A stretch of 64,000 bases of DNA from Kamptonema formosum PCC 10802 (GTDB taxonomy: Bacteria > Cyanobacteriota > Cyanobacteriia > Cyanobacteriales > Oscillatoriaceae): NCBI RefSeq assembly GCF_000332335.1, contig NZ_KB235952.1, positions 214,319-278,318 on the forward strand, read 5' to 3'. Position 1 is the first letter of the stretch; every line of letters begins with the position of its first letter. The notes below the pieces were generated by a model that did not search any database, was not told the origin of the DNA, and was given only the letters and a program-made list of their open reading frames with translations. The position numbers and the translations under genes are program-made. This document shows, in pieces, positions 25,116-34,570 of this stretch.

Positions 25116-27965
25116 TCAGGGAGACGCCTGACAGGAGGGGGAAGTCAGCCACGGAGAGTGAGGGGTGGCGGTGAGGGCGCTGGCGGTGAGAATCACCTGG
25201 CCATTAGGGCCACTCACCCAGCTGGTCGCTTCCACAAGGGGAGTGGGGCCGGGATTGGGGCCGGGATTGGGGGATTCGGGGATTTGGGATGTCCGATCTC
25301 CAGTGGGCCGCTCCGTTAGGGCTGCGGTGCGCCAATCTTCCCAGACGGGGCTGTCGCTGAGCGCCTCGTTGGGGGAGACCGGCAAGCCGCCACGTCCGGT
25401 GACGGTAAATGTGCTGCCGGTGTCGGCTGGACAGCTCTGGGCTATGAGCCGGGAGGCATCGAGGGGAGCCACCGGCTCTGCCAGCAACCCCTGGCTGGGG
25501 TCAGCATCCGGGGTGGTGATTTCCACCACGCCACTGAGCCCGTATTGAGAGCTGGCGGAGATGTGACTGTCGGGGGAGAGAAAGATGCCAGAGGTGGTGA
25601 TTTTAATATTCCCGCCGTTGCCCCGGTAGGCGTTGGCGGTGATGTCGCTATTTTCCAAGGCGGCTAAAACGCCTGTGCTGACGGTGATGTTGCCGCCATT
25701 GCCCCAACCGCCAAGGGTGCCGGCGGTGGCGGTGACCGAGCTGTTGCGGCGCAACTGCAAGGAGTCCTGCAAGAGCAATGTGATATTCCCGCCCTCACCG
25801 GAGGCTGTAGCCGCAGTGATGGAGCTGTTGCTGTCCAAAAGGATGGAGTTCGCTCGCACTTCCAGGTCGCCGGCATTTGCTGAACCTGCTGTAGCTCCCA
25901 CGGTGACGAGCGCCCCATCCCGGAGTGTGAGAGTGCCGGTGGTGAGTGTCAGTTTCCCAGCATTCCCCGCCCCGCGACTGCGGGCAAATAAACCGCTGGA
26001 AAAGTTACCCGCCGGGGATTTTCCCGCCAGTTCCACCGAGTCTGTGGCGCTGACGTCGAGCGCTCCCCCCTGACCGCTGCTGCCTGTGCCTGCGCCTGCG
26101 CCGATTTGGGCCCCATTGCGAACACTCAGGGAGCCGGTAGAGAGCTTCAAATTGCCAGCGTTTCCGGCACCTAGGGTCTGAGCGAACAAGCCGCTGGGAT
26201 ATTGGCCATCAGGGGTGGTGCCCGACAGTTCCGCAGTCCGGGAGGCTCGGACTGTCAGATCCCCCCCCCTCCCCTGACCGTAAGTTGCTGTTGAGACCTG
26301 CGCCCCATCCCAAACCCGCAACGTCTGTGCGGCAATGGTGACGTTCCCGGCGGCTCCGGTCCCTCCATAAGTCGCAGAGGTCAAACTGCTCGGCAGGCCA
26401 CCGGCGGTGGTGCCGAGCACTTCCACCTCTTCGGCGGTGACGGTCAAATCCCCCCCCTGACCGGCACCGTAAGTCACCGCTGCCACCTGCGCCCCACCCT
26501 CAACCCGCAACTCCTGTGCGGCAACTGTCACGTTCCCGGCGGCTCCAGTGCCTTCATTGGTGGCAAACAAACCGCTCGGTCGCCCACCGGCACCAGTGCC
26601 GGTCAGCTCCACCGATCTTGCGCTCACCGCCACAGATCCCCCCTGACTGCCGCTAAACGACACCAGGCTGACCACTGCGCCATCTCGAACCCGCAGCTGT
26701 CCCGTGGCAATCTCTATTTTTCCGCCAGCACCGGCTCCGTGTGTCTCAGAAAACAAGCCACTGAGCAATTCCTCACCGGCGCTGGTGCCGGTGAGTTCCA
26801 CCGCTTGTGACGCTTTTACGGTAATGTTCCCCGCCGGAGCGCTGCTAAAGGAGCCCGCGCTGACCTGTCCCCCACCCCGCACCCGCAACCTGCCGGTGTC
26901 AATCGCTATGTTTCCGGCAGCGCCGGCTCCTTGGGTTTCTGCATACAAACCGCTGGCAAACAGGCTGCCGGGGCTGGTTCCCGCCAGCTCTACCGATTCG
27001 GGCGCGCTAACCGCCACAGTTCCCCCCGGTTCCGACCCCAGGGTGAGCGCTAAAATCGCACTGCCACCGGCAAGGCTGACGCGAGATCCCCGCACTTCGA
27101 TATTGCCGCCACCCTCGCCGCTGGCATCGAGGGAAGCGGCATTTTCCAGGCGGATATCTTGAAAATTACTGACGCCAGAATATCCTAAATTCCAGCCCTT
27201 TTCTGCTGGGTTGAGGCTGACATCACCGGCACCGGCAGCGCTGGCGAGAGCGATCTGTCCGCCGGGGGCGGTGAGGTTCCCGCCATAGAGGGCGATTTCT
27301 CCGCCGAGAAGGGCTAAGGTTTGACCGGCACTCACCGCCAGACCGGCGGGCCTGCTCTCCCGAATTGTTGTGTAAGTTTGGGGGTCGAAGCTGATATTAT
27401 TGCCGGCTCCCCGCACAATAATTATACCCTGATTCCCTGCAAATTGCAAGCCGATGGGGACGCTAATTTCTAGCAGGGGTTTGTCCTGTGCCGGTGTGGC
27501 GCTGTAGGTGCCCCCACCGGCAAATTTTACCGCACTGGCTGTGGTTGCTAGAAACGAGCCACCGATGTTGAGGCTAGCAGAGGGGCCAAAAATTATTCCG
27601 TTGGGGTTGAGCAGGAATAGATTGGCGGTGCCGTTAGCTTTCAGCTGTCCGTCAATATTGGAAATTGACGTGCCGGTGATGCGGGTGATAATGTTCTGGA
27701 TATGGGGGGCGCTGTTGAAGTGGGCGGTTGTGCCGGTGGGGAGAGAAAACTGGCTGAAGCTGTGGAAGAGATTGGCACCGGCAGCGGTGCCGCCGGAAAT
27801 CACCTTGGTGCTGCCAGATGCTGTGACGCTGGAGTTGACCGGCAGGCTGCTATCCGGGACGATTTGCGCCCGCAGCGAGCCGGTGTTTGCCACAGCGCAG
27901 AGGGCGAGACTTCCGGCAAGTAGGATGGTTTTATTCCCCAATTTCTTCCTTTTGATAGATGGCAT
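25116..27965 (-). CDS. Filamentous haemagglutinin N-terminal domain (TPS) exoprotein
   Basis: 949 residues. A Sec signal (KRKKLGNKTILLAGSLALCA, cleavage near LRAQ) leads into a TPS domain (about 35-290) with the hallmark LFHSFSQFSLPTG and LNPNGIIFGPSASL. Then come many imperfect beta-helical repeats of about 50 residues with alternating signatures of the kind GAAGNVTIAAQ-LRV-GGAQV and GGDLTVTA-VEL-GT-GG-PSGL. The C-terminal CPADTGSTFTVTGRGGLP segment with a cysteine is typical of cyanobacterial members. Secretion needs a TpsB/FhaC-type outer-membrane partner, absent here. It is the last gene of a long minus-strand block of glycosylation genes. The repeats suggest length variation by recombination. 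Confidence 0.92.
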   Translation of the reverse strand: MPSIKRKKLGNKTILLAGSLALCAVANTGSLRAQIVPDSSLPVNSSVTASGSTKVISGGTAAGANLFHSFSQFSLPTGTTAHFNSAPHIQNIITRITGTSISNIDGQLKANGTANLFLLNPNGIIFGPSASLNIGGSFLATTASAVKFAGGGTYSATPAQDKPLLEISVPIGLQFAGNQGIIIVRGAGNNISFDPQTYTTIRESRPAGLAVSAGQTLALLGGEIALYGGNLTAPGGQIALASAAGAGDVSLNPAEKGWNLGYSGVSNFQDIRLENAASLDASGEGGGNIEVRGSRVSLAGGSAILALTLGSEPGGTVAVSAPESVELAGTSPGSLFASGLYAETQGAGAAGNIAIDTGRLRVRGGGQVSAGSFSSAPAGNITVKASQAVELTGTSAGEELLSGLFSETHGAGAGGKIEIATGQLRVRDGAVVSLVSFSGSQGGSVAVSARSVELTGTGAGGRPSGLFATNEGTGAAGNVTVAAQELRVEGGAQVAAVTYGAGQGGDLTVTAEEVEVLGTTAGGLPSSLTSATYGGTGAAGNVTIAAQTLRVWDGAQVSTATYGQGRGGDLTVRASRTAELSGTTPDGQYPSGLFAQTLGAGNAGNLKLSTGSLSVRNGAQIGAGAGTGSSGQGGALDVSATDSVELAGKSPAGNFSSGLFARSRGAGNAGKLTLTTGTLTLRDGALVTVGATAGSANAGDLEVRANSILLDSNSSITAATASGEGGNITLLLQDSLQLRRNSSVTATAGTLGGWGNGGNITVSTGVLAALENSDITANAYRGNGGNIKITTSGIFLSPDSHISASSQYGLSGVVEITTPDADPSQGLLAEPVAPLDASRLIAQSCPADTGSTFTVTGRGGLPVSPNEALSDSPVWEDWRTAALTERPTGDRTSQIPESPNPGPNPGPTPLVEATSWVSGPNGQVILTASALTATPHSPWLTSPSCQASP

Positions 27966-28126
27966 TAGTGTCTTGGATGACTCGAATTTGGGTTTGGCTG
28001 TCAGCAGCAGCCGGTGGGGTTAAAGAGGCAGCGACATTGATTCCCCTGTAAGTTAATTAAACTCCATTTCGACAGGACTCTGTTGCCATTTTGGCATTTT
28101 TTTCTTTTTGTTTCCCTCGTTCTGAA

Positions 28127-28176
28127 AGGAGGCAGAGCCTCCTGAGTGGCGTTCCCAGCCTGAGGCTGGGAGCGAG
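28127..28176. repeat. GGAGGCAGAGCCTCC / GTTCCCAGGCT-type double palindrome
   Basis: Two adjoining palindromes; sister copies at 59051-59096 and 63813-63863 with the same order and spacing but different substitutions. Stem bases covary (for example CCTGAGG against CTCCGCC in the second stem). Confidence 0.75.
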
Positions 28177-28200
28177 GAAAAAATACAAAATTCAAAATGA

Positions 28201-28842
28201 TTAAAGCCGGCTGGCAATTACGGCGTAGAAGGGGTCGCCGGTGGCACCCAGCCACTGCAAGAAACTGGGTGCGGCGGAGTGGTGGGCAATCACTTCTGGC
28301 GGGCTAAATCCGGGCACGGACTGGAAGTAGCTTTTGACGAGTTTGACTCGGCTAGTTTCGGAACTTTCGCGCCACGCCTGGATAGCTTTCTGGTAGAACA
28401 TCCGGTTGGAAAAGCTGACAATTGCCACTCCGCCGGGTTTGAGGATGCGGTGCATTTCGTGAAAGATGGCATCGGGGTATTGCAGGTACTGGATGGAGAC
28501 GCAATTGAGCACGGCGTCAAAATCTCCGTCGGGGAGGGGCAATTTGGGGTTTTGGTTGAGGTTCTGGAGGAAATAATGGTTCAGCCGGCGATTTTTGGCG
28601 AGTTCTTCTGCATTCATGCCGTGCCCTTCGACGTGGGCAAATTCTATCTCTTCTGGGAGGTGAGACACCCAGCTGCTCATCATGTCGAAGATGCGGGTGT
28701 TCGGTTTGAGGCGCTCGCGGTACAGGTTGGTGAGCCGGTCGATGAATCCCTCGTCCACATGGGTGACAAAGCGGGGGAAGGAATAGAACAGGGCATCGTC
28801 TGTGTCGTCTAATTTGGTGCGCTGGATGGGTTCAAGCCGCAT
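28201..28842 (-). CDS. Class I SAM-dependent methyltransferase
   Basis: 213 residues. The methyltransferase core is recognisable: IFDMMSSWVSHLPEE (motif I is modified, with no classic GxGxG), DFDAVLNCVSIQYLQYP (motif IV/post II), and HEMHRILKPGGVAIVSFSNR (motif for type 11). The lack of a glycine-rich loop is common to a cyanobacterial subset of this family. Its substrate is not predictable. The gene starts 15 bp after the DUF2142 gene on the same strand, so it belongs to that operon. Confidence 0.85.
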   Translation of the reverse strand: MRLEPIQRTKLDDTDDALFYSFPRFVTHVDEGFIDRLTNLYRERLKPNTRIFDMMSSWVSHLPEEIEFAHVEGHGMNAEELAKNRRLNHYFLQNLNQNPKLPLPDGDFDAVLNCVSIQYLQYPDAIFHEMHRILKPGGVAIVSFSNRMFYQKAIQAWRESSETSRVKLVKSYFQSVPGFSPPEVIAHHSAAPSFLQWLGATGDPFYAVIASRL

Positions 28843-28857
28843 GAGTGTGAAGAAATG

Positions 28858-30273
28858 CTAAAAATAATATCTCTTCCATAGTACAGCAGCTGTGAGGGTG
28901 CTGGAAAACAGGGAATAGCAGGTGGCAGCTAATTGGGGGTTTTTTATGGTAAAATGGAAGGTTTGATTGTAGAGGAGCAAGAAGAACAGGGGGGCGAGGG
29001 GGATAAAATACCGCCCTTGGATGCCTTGGATGGCATCTGCGCCAGCGGGAGTCCAGGTGATATAGAAGAGGGTGAAGATGAGAAAGCTGTTTGTCAGGAG
29101 GATTGTAGCGCTGATGGCCTTTTGCCGGCGGGAAATGGCGACATCGTTTTGATGGCTGGATAGGGCAACGGCTACTAAGATTATAGCATAAGACACGACG
29201 TGCCAGACGGGCAATTTTGTGTCGATCCATCCCAGTTTGCCGATAAATTGCTCGATATAGTCAAAGCCATAGAGGGCAAAGGTGTTGAAAAGGGCTGTTA
29301 AGAAGTTGGCGGGCTGTTCTAAGAGATAAGCGAGCCGGTTGGGGGCGTCTGTTCGCAGGGGGACGTAGATGTGCCGGCTCAGGAAAGACCAGGCGGCTGT
29401 GCCGGCAAAACTCAGCAGCAAGATAGAGAGAAAGCTGAGGAAATATTTGGTTTTGCCGGCAAACTTCTTGAGGGGGATTAAGAAAAAGACAAACAGCAGG
29501 GGGAAATAGCCGGCTTTTGACAGGGAGAGCAGGAGAGATAGGAAGGAGATTGCTATTATATCAGTTTTTGTCACCGGCTGGTTTTCTCGAAGTGCGGCTC
29601 GCAAGCAAAGGGCAACCAGCAAGAAGGAAAGACCATTGGTTATGGCATCGGCGGAAAGGGATGCCGCCTGGAAAAGGGACATGGGAGATAAGGCGAGCAG
29701 GAAGAGCAGCCATTTGTAAAGGGGGGCAATTTTGACAGCGAGACAGACGAGCATCGTCCAGAACAGCAGGTTGAACAGCCGGCCTATATAAATGAGGAGG
29801 ACGGGAGAAAAGCCAAAAAGTCTGCCGGTGGCGATTCCCAGAGCTTGGGGAAAGTAAGAGATGGGGGAATAGATGGCGGCGTTGGGAAAGCGGATAAAGA
29901 CGCGCCGGTCGCTTGAGAGGGGCAAGTTCAGTACGGCGAGAATATCTTGGAATTTTTGCTTTCTTTCGGGGTGATAGCGGATGTCATTGCTCTTGAGTTT
30001 GCGGGCGGTGGTGAGGATGCTTTGCGGGAGCATTCCGCCGACACAAGTTGTTGAGGGGAGATAGGGGTTAAATTGGTGTCCGTAGCAGTCCACTACCTTC
30101 TTTTCGGCTAAGAAACCCCCTTCAGATATCTGGAAAGCGCGATAGAAGTGCTGGAACTCCGCCTCCGCTTGGAAAGGGGGAGCGATCAGTAAGAATAGCG
30201 CGCCAAAAATTACGGCTATGACAGCGAGGGAAGTTTCAGGGGATTTCCAGAAAAAGGCAAATTTATTGTTCAT
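28858..30273 (-). CDS. DUF2142 membrane protein (intact copy)
   Basis: 471 residues, about eleven to twelve membrane helices. DUF2142 proteins resemble GT-C fold lipid-linked sugar transferases. Shared marks with the next gene: PPFQAEAEFQHFYRAFQISEG early, the LTTARKLKSNDIRYHPERKQ periplasmic region, LSPMSLFQAASLSADAITNG, and ADAIQGIQGRYFIPLAPLFF near the C-terminus. D/E residues in the first large loop are good candidates for catalysis. The region corresponding to the insertion in its paralogue is uninterrupted here (SSHQNDVAISRRQKAISATI). Confidence 0.88.
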   Translation of the reverse strand: MNNKFAFFWKSPETSLAVIAVIFGALFLLIAPPFQAEAEFQHFYRAFQISEGGFLAEKKVVDCYGHQFNPYLPSTTCVGGMLPQSILTTARKLKSNDIRYHPERKQKFQDILAVLNLPLSSDRRVFIRFPNAAIYSPISYFPQALGIATGRLFGFSPVLLIYIGRLFNLLFWTMLVCLAVKIAPLYKWLLFLLALSPMSLFQAASLSADAITNGLSFLLVALCLRAALRENQPVTKTDIIAISFLSLLLSLSKAGYFPLLFVFFLIPLKKFAGKTKYFLSFLSILLLSFAGTAAWSFLSRHIYVPLRTDAPNRLAYLLEQPANFLTALFNTFALYGFDYIEQFIGKLGWIDTKLPVWHVVSYAIILVAVALSSHQNDVAISRRQKAISATILLTNSFLIFTLFYITWTPAGADAIQGIQGRYFIPLAPLFFLLLYNQTFHFTIKNPQLAATCYSLFSSTLTAAVLWKRYYF

Positions 30274-30289
30274 TCTCGTCTGGGGCGCT

Positions 30290-30420
30290 GGGTGGACAGG
30301 CGGGGGGGACAGGCGGGGGTGGACAGGCGGGGGTGGACAGGCGGGACGCCTGTCCTACGTCTCTATTGGGAGTGCGACCGGCTTCTGCGGGGGGACGTAG
30401 CACAGGCGTCTCGCCTGTGC
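30290..30420. repeat. GGACAGGCGGG tandem fragments and GACAGGCGGGACGCCTGTC palindrome
   Basis: Short direct repeats of GGGGTGGACAGGCGG (about 30290-30340) run into the palindrome core of family 1 elements; a second GCACAGGCGTCTCGCCTGTGC palindrome follows at about 30400. Lies between the two DUF2142 genes. Confidence 0.65.
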
Positions 30421-30427
30421 ATTTTTC

Positions 30428-31927
30428 TTACCCATAATAGCGCTGGAAGAGCACAGCAATGGTGAGGGTGGCGGAAAAGAGAGTGTAAAAAGGGATAACT
30501 GGAGTGAGGGTTTTCATGTTGAGGCGCACCTTTGGGTTGGAGAGCACCAAGAAGAACAGGGGCGCAAGCGGGAGGAAATATCGCCCTTGAATGCCTTCGA
30601 TAACCAGTGCGCCTACCGGGTTCCAAGACAGGTACATTAAAATGAACATTAACAGGGAGTTTAAGGCAAAAATGCTGAAAGCCACAGCTTTCTGGATGCC
30701 GGTGATCTGTTTGTAGTTGGGCTTTAGCCCCACTGTTTGCAGTTGGGTTTTAGCCCCCGTTTGTAGTTGGGTTTTAGCCCCCGTTTGTAGTTGGGCTTTA
30801 GCCCTATCAGTGAGCGCGACATTACTATTCGAGCCGGCTAAAGCTACGATTACCAGCACAGCCATATAAGACCAAATGTGAAAGGCGGGTAACGGCGTAT
30901 CCAGCCACCCTAGCTTTCCGATGAATTCTTGCAGGTAATCGTACCCGCGCACTGCGAGGGTGTTGAGCAATATGGAGGCGAAGTTTAGCGGTTGGCTGAG
31001 AATGAAGCTGATTTGACTGCCGGCTGGATTAAAGGCGTATAAGTGTCTGACAGCATAAGACCATGACAGGGCACCAGTCAGGCAGATTAGCAGCAAAGTG
31101 GAGAGCGTGAGGAGGTAGGTTTTTAGATTGCCAAACTTTTTCACCGGCACCCACAAGAACATCCCCACAAAGGGCAGGTAAAGCTGTTTTGACAGCGCCA
31201 GCAGCAGGGACAAGCTAAAGATCAGCGCCACATCCCATCGCTCGACAGGTTTATCTTCCTCAATGGCGGATTTGAGAAACACCGCAATCAGCAGATGTGC
31301 TAGCCCATTTGTCACGGCATCCGCCGAGAGAGAGGCGGCTTGAAATAGGGACATGGGCGTGAGGCAGATTAGGAATAGCAGCCATTTGCCGGCAGGTGCA
31401 ATTCTGATAGCTAGATATTCCAAACCCAGCCAAGCCATTAAGTTAAACAATCTGCCGGCGTACATGAGCGCGAGGGGAGAAGCGTGAGCTAGCCTTCCCA
31501 CGGCGATTGCCAAAGCTTGGGGCAAGTAAGGCACATGAGAGTATAAGGCAGAACCAGGAAATTTGAGGAACGTTCTATCCTGGGGTTCTAGGGGCAATTT
31601 GAGCAAGTTAAAAATATCTTGCGGGTTTTGCTTGTTTTGCGGGTGAAAGCGGATGGGTTTGTTGCTCCTGACTGTCGTCAAAAGGCTTGTTGGCAGGAGT
31701 CCGCCGACACACATCTCTGAAGTGAAGTTGTTGGTGTAACCGGCACACTCACCGGCACGTTTCTGCGCGACTATGTGCCCTTCTGATATCTGGTACGCTC
31801 GGTAAAAGTGCGCCTGTTCGTCGGGGACTTGGAATGGGGGGGTGAGGAACAAAAATATTAGGCCAAAACATAAGCCTATCGCGAGAAAAGCTGTTGCCGG
31901 TGAGCTGAGAATTTTAGGTTGTTCCAT
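30428..31927 (-). CDS. DUF2142 membrane protein with in-frame repeat insertion
   Basis: 499 residues, paralogue of the adjacent 28858-30273 gene: same opening (PPFQVPDEQAHFYRAYQISEG), the same LTPMSLFQAASLSADAVTNG and the same C-terminal VIEGIQGRYFLPLAPLFF. It is about 28 residues longer, because residues about 375-406 are encoded by three to four tandem copies of the TTGGGCTTTAGCCC-type palindromic repeat read as AKTQLQTG-like units. The insert lies between two predicted helices, on a loop, and keeps the frame. Predicted as a GT-C like or envelope polysaccharide membrane enzyme from family resemblance only. Confidence 0.87.
   Translation of the reverse strand: MEQPKILSSPATAFLAIGLCFGLIFLFLTPPFQVPDEQAHFYRAYQISEGHIVAQKRAGECAGYTNNFTSEMCVGGLLPTSLLTTVRSNKPIRFHPQNKQNPQDIFNLLKLPLEPQDRTFLKFPGSALYSHVPYLPQALAIAVGRLAHASPLALMYAGRLFNLMAWLGLEYLAIRIAPAGKWLLFLICLTPMSLFQAASLSADAVTNGLAHLLIAVFLKSAIEEDKPVERWDVALIFSLSLLLALSKQLYLPFVGMFLWVPVKKFGNLKTYLLTLSTLLLICLTGALSWSYAVRHLYAFNPAGSQISFILSQPLNFASILLNTLAVRGYDYLQEFIGKLGWLDTPLPAFHIWSYMAVLVIVALAGSNSNVALTDRAKAQLQTGAKTQLQTGAKTQLQTVGLKPNYKQITGIQKAVAFSIFALNSLLMFILMYLSWNPVGALVIEGIQGRYFLPLAPLFFLVLSNPKVRLNMKTLTPVIPFYTLFSATLTIAVLFQRYYG
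30710..30804. repeat. Palindromic repeats inside a coding sequence
   Basis: Four copies of TTGTAGTTGGGCTTTAGCCC or a close variant in tandem. They belong to the same family as the arrays at 1101 and 61415, here translated in frame in a DUF2142 protein. Confidence 0.85.
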
Positions 31928-32026
31928 GTTATATTAGGGGGTTTTTACCGCCAAGACGCCATAGACGCGCTTTCTCGGCTTCCCGCAGGGTAGAGCGCCA
32001 AGAATATTGCTGGATTATACCAGGTG

Positions 32027-34570
32027 TTAGCGCACCTCAACGCGGCAGGTGCCGGCGAGGGGGGCGGCGAAGTTGCCGGTGGGCTCATAAATCCAAGCTT
32101 TGATGTCGTGCCGGCCTTTTTCGAGGGCATCGCTGCTAAAATTAACCGACCAGCCGGCGTTTATGTGGGCGCGGTTATTGAGGGCTTTGGCAACATCGGG
32201 TCTGGGGGTGCCGGTTTGGGTGATTGCCAGAGGTTTACCGTTTGATGTTATAATAACCCAGACTTTTTTGCCAGATTTCACAGCTGCCCATCCGTAAGCG
32301 GAGATCGCATCTCCCTGTCTGAAAAACTTCTGTTCAGCTTGTGAGTCTAGATGCCCCATGTAGCCCTCAGTCTTGCCACGGAATTCTATCCCTTTTAACT
32401 GGGATACGTCAATCCAGGGGAGTTCCCTCACCGACGGATCGAGGAGGTTGTGGGAAGTCAGGTTTACTGCTATGTCGGGTTGGAATAGCAGGGGGTTGCT
32501 GATGGCAAAGCTGAAGGATTTGACTCGACCGGCTAATTCCCCCCGGAAGAAAGACTGCGCCTCGCTATCACTCGCAGGTAAGTGGCTGACTGTCACCCCA
32601 TTTTCCGAGTTTCCAGGAAGAATTCGGTAATCCCGCCGCAATCCGCCCAGATAAGTGACTCGCAGCATCACCGGCGGAACTCGGAACAATGTTTTGTAGA
32701 TTTTGCCGAACAGGGTATACTGGAACTTGATGCCGACGCGAATGATGAATCCGTCACCTGCTTCTAGGGATTTCGATTGATTCCACTTCATAGAAAAGGT
32801 CCTGCCGGCAACTCCTGGCGCACAGATGCCAGACTGTCGCTTTTCCAAAACCATCAGGTTGGAAACCGCCGGCATGCTGATGAAATCGGGACTCTCTGGA
32901 GACAGCCGGTAGTTGCAGAAAACCTGGAAAAAGGTGGAGGGTTCGTCAAAAAACGGATGCCTGCCATCCACTGCCAAAAAGTTGTATAATATATAGTCTG
33001 GCGGCTGGCTGGCTAAACTTTGCCGGTTGGCTTCATCCAGGAACGTTGTGTACGCCGCTTGGGACTGAAATATCGGTCGGGGCTGCCAGTTCAAGCGGTT
33101 TGCCGGCACCAAGGATATCTCCCAAGGAATGATATCCACTGTCTTATTCTGTAACACCCCCACAACTCTCTCAGGGAGCTTGACTTTCTGAAGATTCGCT
33201 TGACTTTTGGCATTCAACGCAGCCTGAAGTTCCCTCAAATCCCAGAGAAAAAATGCCTTTTGCGCCACGGCGGCGGGTGCCAGAGGTCTGGACATATTGC
33301 CGGTGAGCAGTTCTGGAATGATCTGGGAGTAGTAGTGATAGTGCGCCGCCGCTAAGACGAGGGCGTAGATGTGAATCACATAGGATAACCTTTGCACCCA
33401 TTCTTTGCGAATTTTAAGCGCACACAGGGAAACAATCAGCGGAACGCAAAAGAAAAATCTCAGGACGTGCCCCCCTTGGCGGACAAATCCATGCTTGAAA
33501 TCCAGGAGCAAAATTAGGGCTATCGCTGCTGCAAAGCTGGGATTCCCCTGTCGCGCTATTATAAATAGGAGTGCTGCGATCAGCGCAATTTCCGAGAGGG
33601 CGAGTCCTAGCTCCAAGGGGGAGCCAACAATACTCATGGCGCTGGAGTAACCAGAGGTAATTTCCAGATAGCCTCTCAGATAAGACAGCAGGGAGGGAGA
33701 AGAAAAGACGGTTGCGCCGGCGAGGCAAATCCCGTAAACTAGATAGAATCCCAGCCAGCCGGCAGCGCTTGAATTTAGATCGCCCCTGAGGAATTTCCCA
33801 CCGGCTTTCCAAATCACCCCGCCAACCGCCGCAGCGAATACGAGACAAGCGACTGTCTTCCCCAGACTTAGCCAATAATTCGGCCCTAAAAAGATAAAGG
33901 CAGTTGTCCCACCGGCGAGCGCTGCGTCTGCGAGGGCGAAACAGCTAACCCTTAAATCTGACCTGGATTTAAAACAGGTATAGATATAGGCGGATAGAAA
34001 TAGCAGCAATGAGACAGCGGTGAATGGCCCAAGGGAAACTTTGGTGTGGGCTAAAAAGCCGGCGAGCGCCCCAAGTCCCGCCGCCCACCACCTGATTGAG
34101 CCCGAGCGCAAAATCCTGTCAGAAGACAGCAATATTATAAAGATAAACAGGATCTGGTACTCTGTCTGGCAAGCCTCGTACTCATCCGATATCAGATAGG
34201 GAAACAGCACGCTAAGCGCCAGTGAGGCTTTTTGCAAAACTGTCTCGCTCCTGCCTATCTCCCACAGAGCCAGCCCAAATAATACGGTGTGGACAGCAAC
34301 CCGAAAAGCGACGATTGGGAAGAAATTCTCATCGAGCGCCGCTCCCCGAATCAGATATCCCAAAGAGCCATAAGTAAATATAATGTCTTGCCCAAAGATA
34401 GCCCTGTCCGCCGCCAGCCGGCTAATCGCATATTTCCACGACGGATCTAGCCCTGTGGATATCCCCCTAGGAAACGGCAGAAATGCAATGAAGCAATAGC
34501 CGGCGGCAATCAGCCACGCCAGAGAGAGGCTCCATTTTTTCAATAACTCAAAGCTATCCGATTGTTTCAT
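32027..34570 (-). CDS. Large polytopic membrane protein, GT-C-like
   Basis: 847 residues: ten or more helices in the first about 430, then a mainly soluble region to the end. An early extracytoplasmic loop holds GLDPSWKYAISRLAADRAIFGQD with charged residues, and the helix/loop plan resembles GT-C transferases that use polyprenyl-phosphate sugars. I do not recognise a named family. The C-terminal region (about 590-847) has beta-rich sequence (RVPPVMLRVTYLGGLRRD, SFSFAISNP) that could bind carbohydrate; this is inference. Its ATG overlaps the stop of the GT2 gene (TGATG), so the two are translationally coupled. Confidence 0.8.
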   Translation of the reverse strand: MKQSDSFELLKKWSLSLAWLIAAGYCFIAFLPFPRGISTGLDPSWKYAISRLAADRAIFGQDIIFTYGSLGYLIRGAALDENFFPIVAFRVAVHTVLFGLALWEIGRSETVLQKASLALSVLFPYLISDEYEACQTEYQILFIFIILLSSDRILRSGSIRWWAAGLGALAGFLAHTKVSLGPFTAVSLLLFLSAYIYTCFKSRSDLRVSCFALADAALAGGTTAFIFLGPNYWLSLGKTVACLVFAAAVGGVIWKAGGKFLRGDLNSSAAGWLGFYLVYGICLAGATVFSSPSLLSYLRGYLEITSGYSSAMSIVGSPLELGLALSEIALIAALLFIIARQGNPSFAAAIALILLLDFKHGFVRQGGHVLRFFFCVPLIVSLCALKIRKEWVQRLSYVIHIYALVLAAAHYHYYSQIIPELLTGNMSRPLAPAAVAQKAFFLWDLRELQAALNAKSQANLQKVKLPERVVGVLQNKTVDIIPWEISLVPANRLNWQPRPIFQSQAAYTTFLDEANRQSLASQPPDYILYNFLAVDGRHPFFDEPSTFFQVFCNYRLSPESPDFISMPAVSNLMVLEKRQSGICAPGVAGRTFSMKWNQSKSLEAGDGFIIRVGIKFQYTLFGKIYKTLFRVPPVMLRVTYLGGLRRDYRILPGNSENGVTVSHLPASDSEAQSFFRGELAGRVKSFSFAISNPLLFQPDIAVNLTSHNLLDPSVRELPWIDVSQLKGIEFRGKTEGYMGHLDSQAEQKFFRQGDAISAYGWAAVKSGKKVWVIITSNGKPLAITQTGTPRPDVAKALNNRAHINAGWSVNFSSDALEKGRHDIKAWIYEPTGNFAAPLAGTCRVEVR

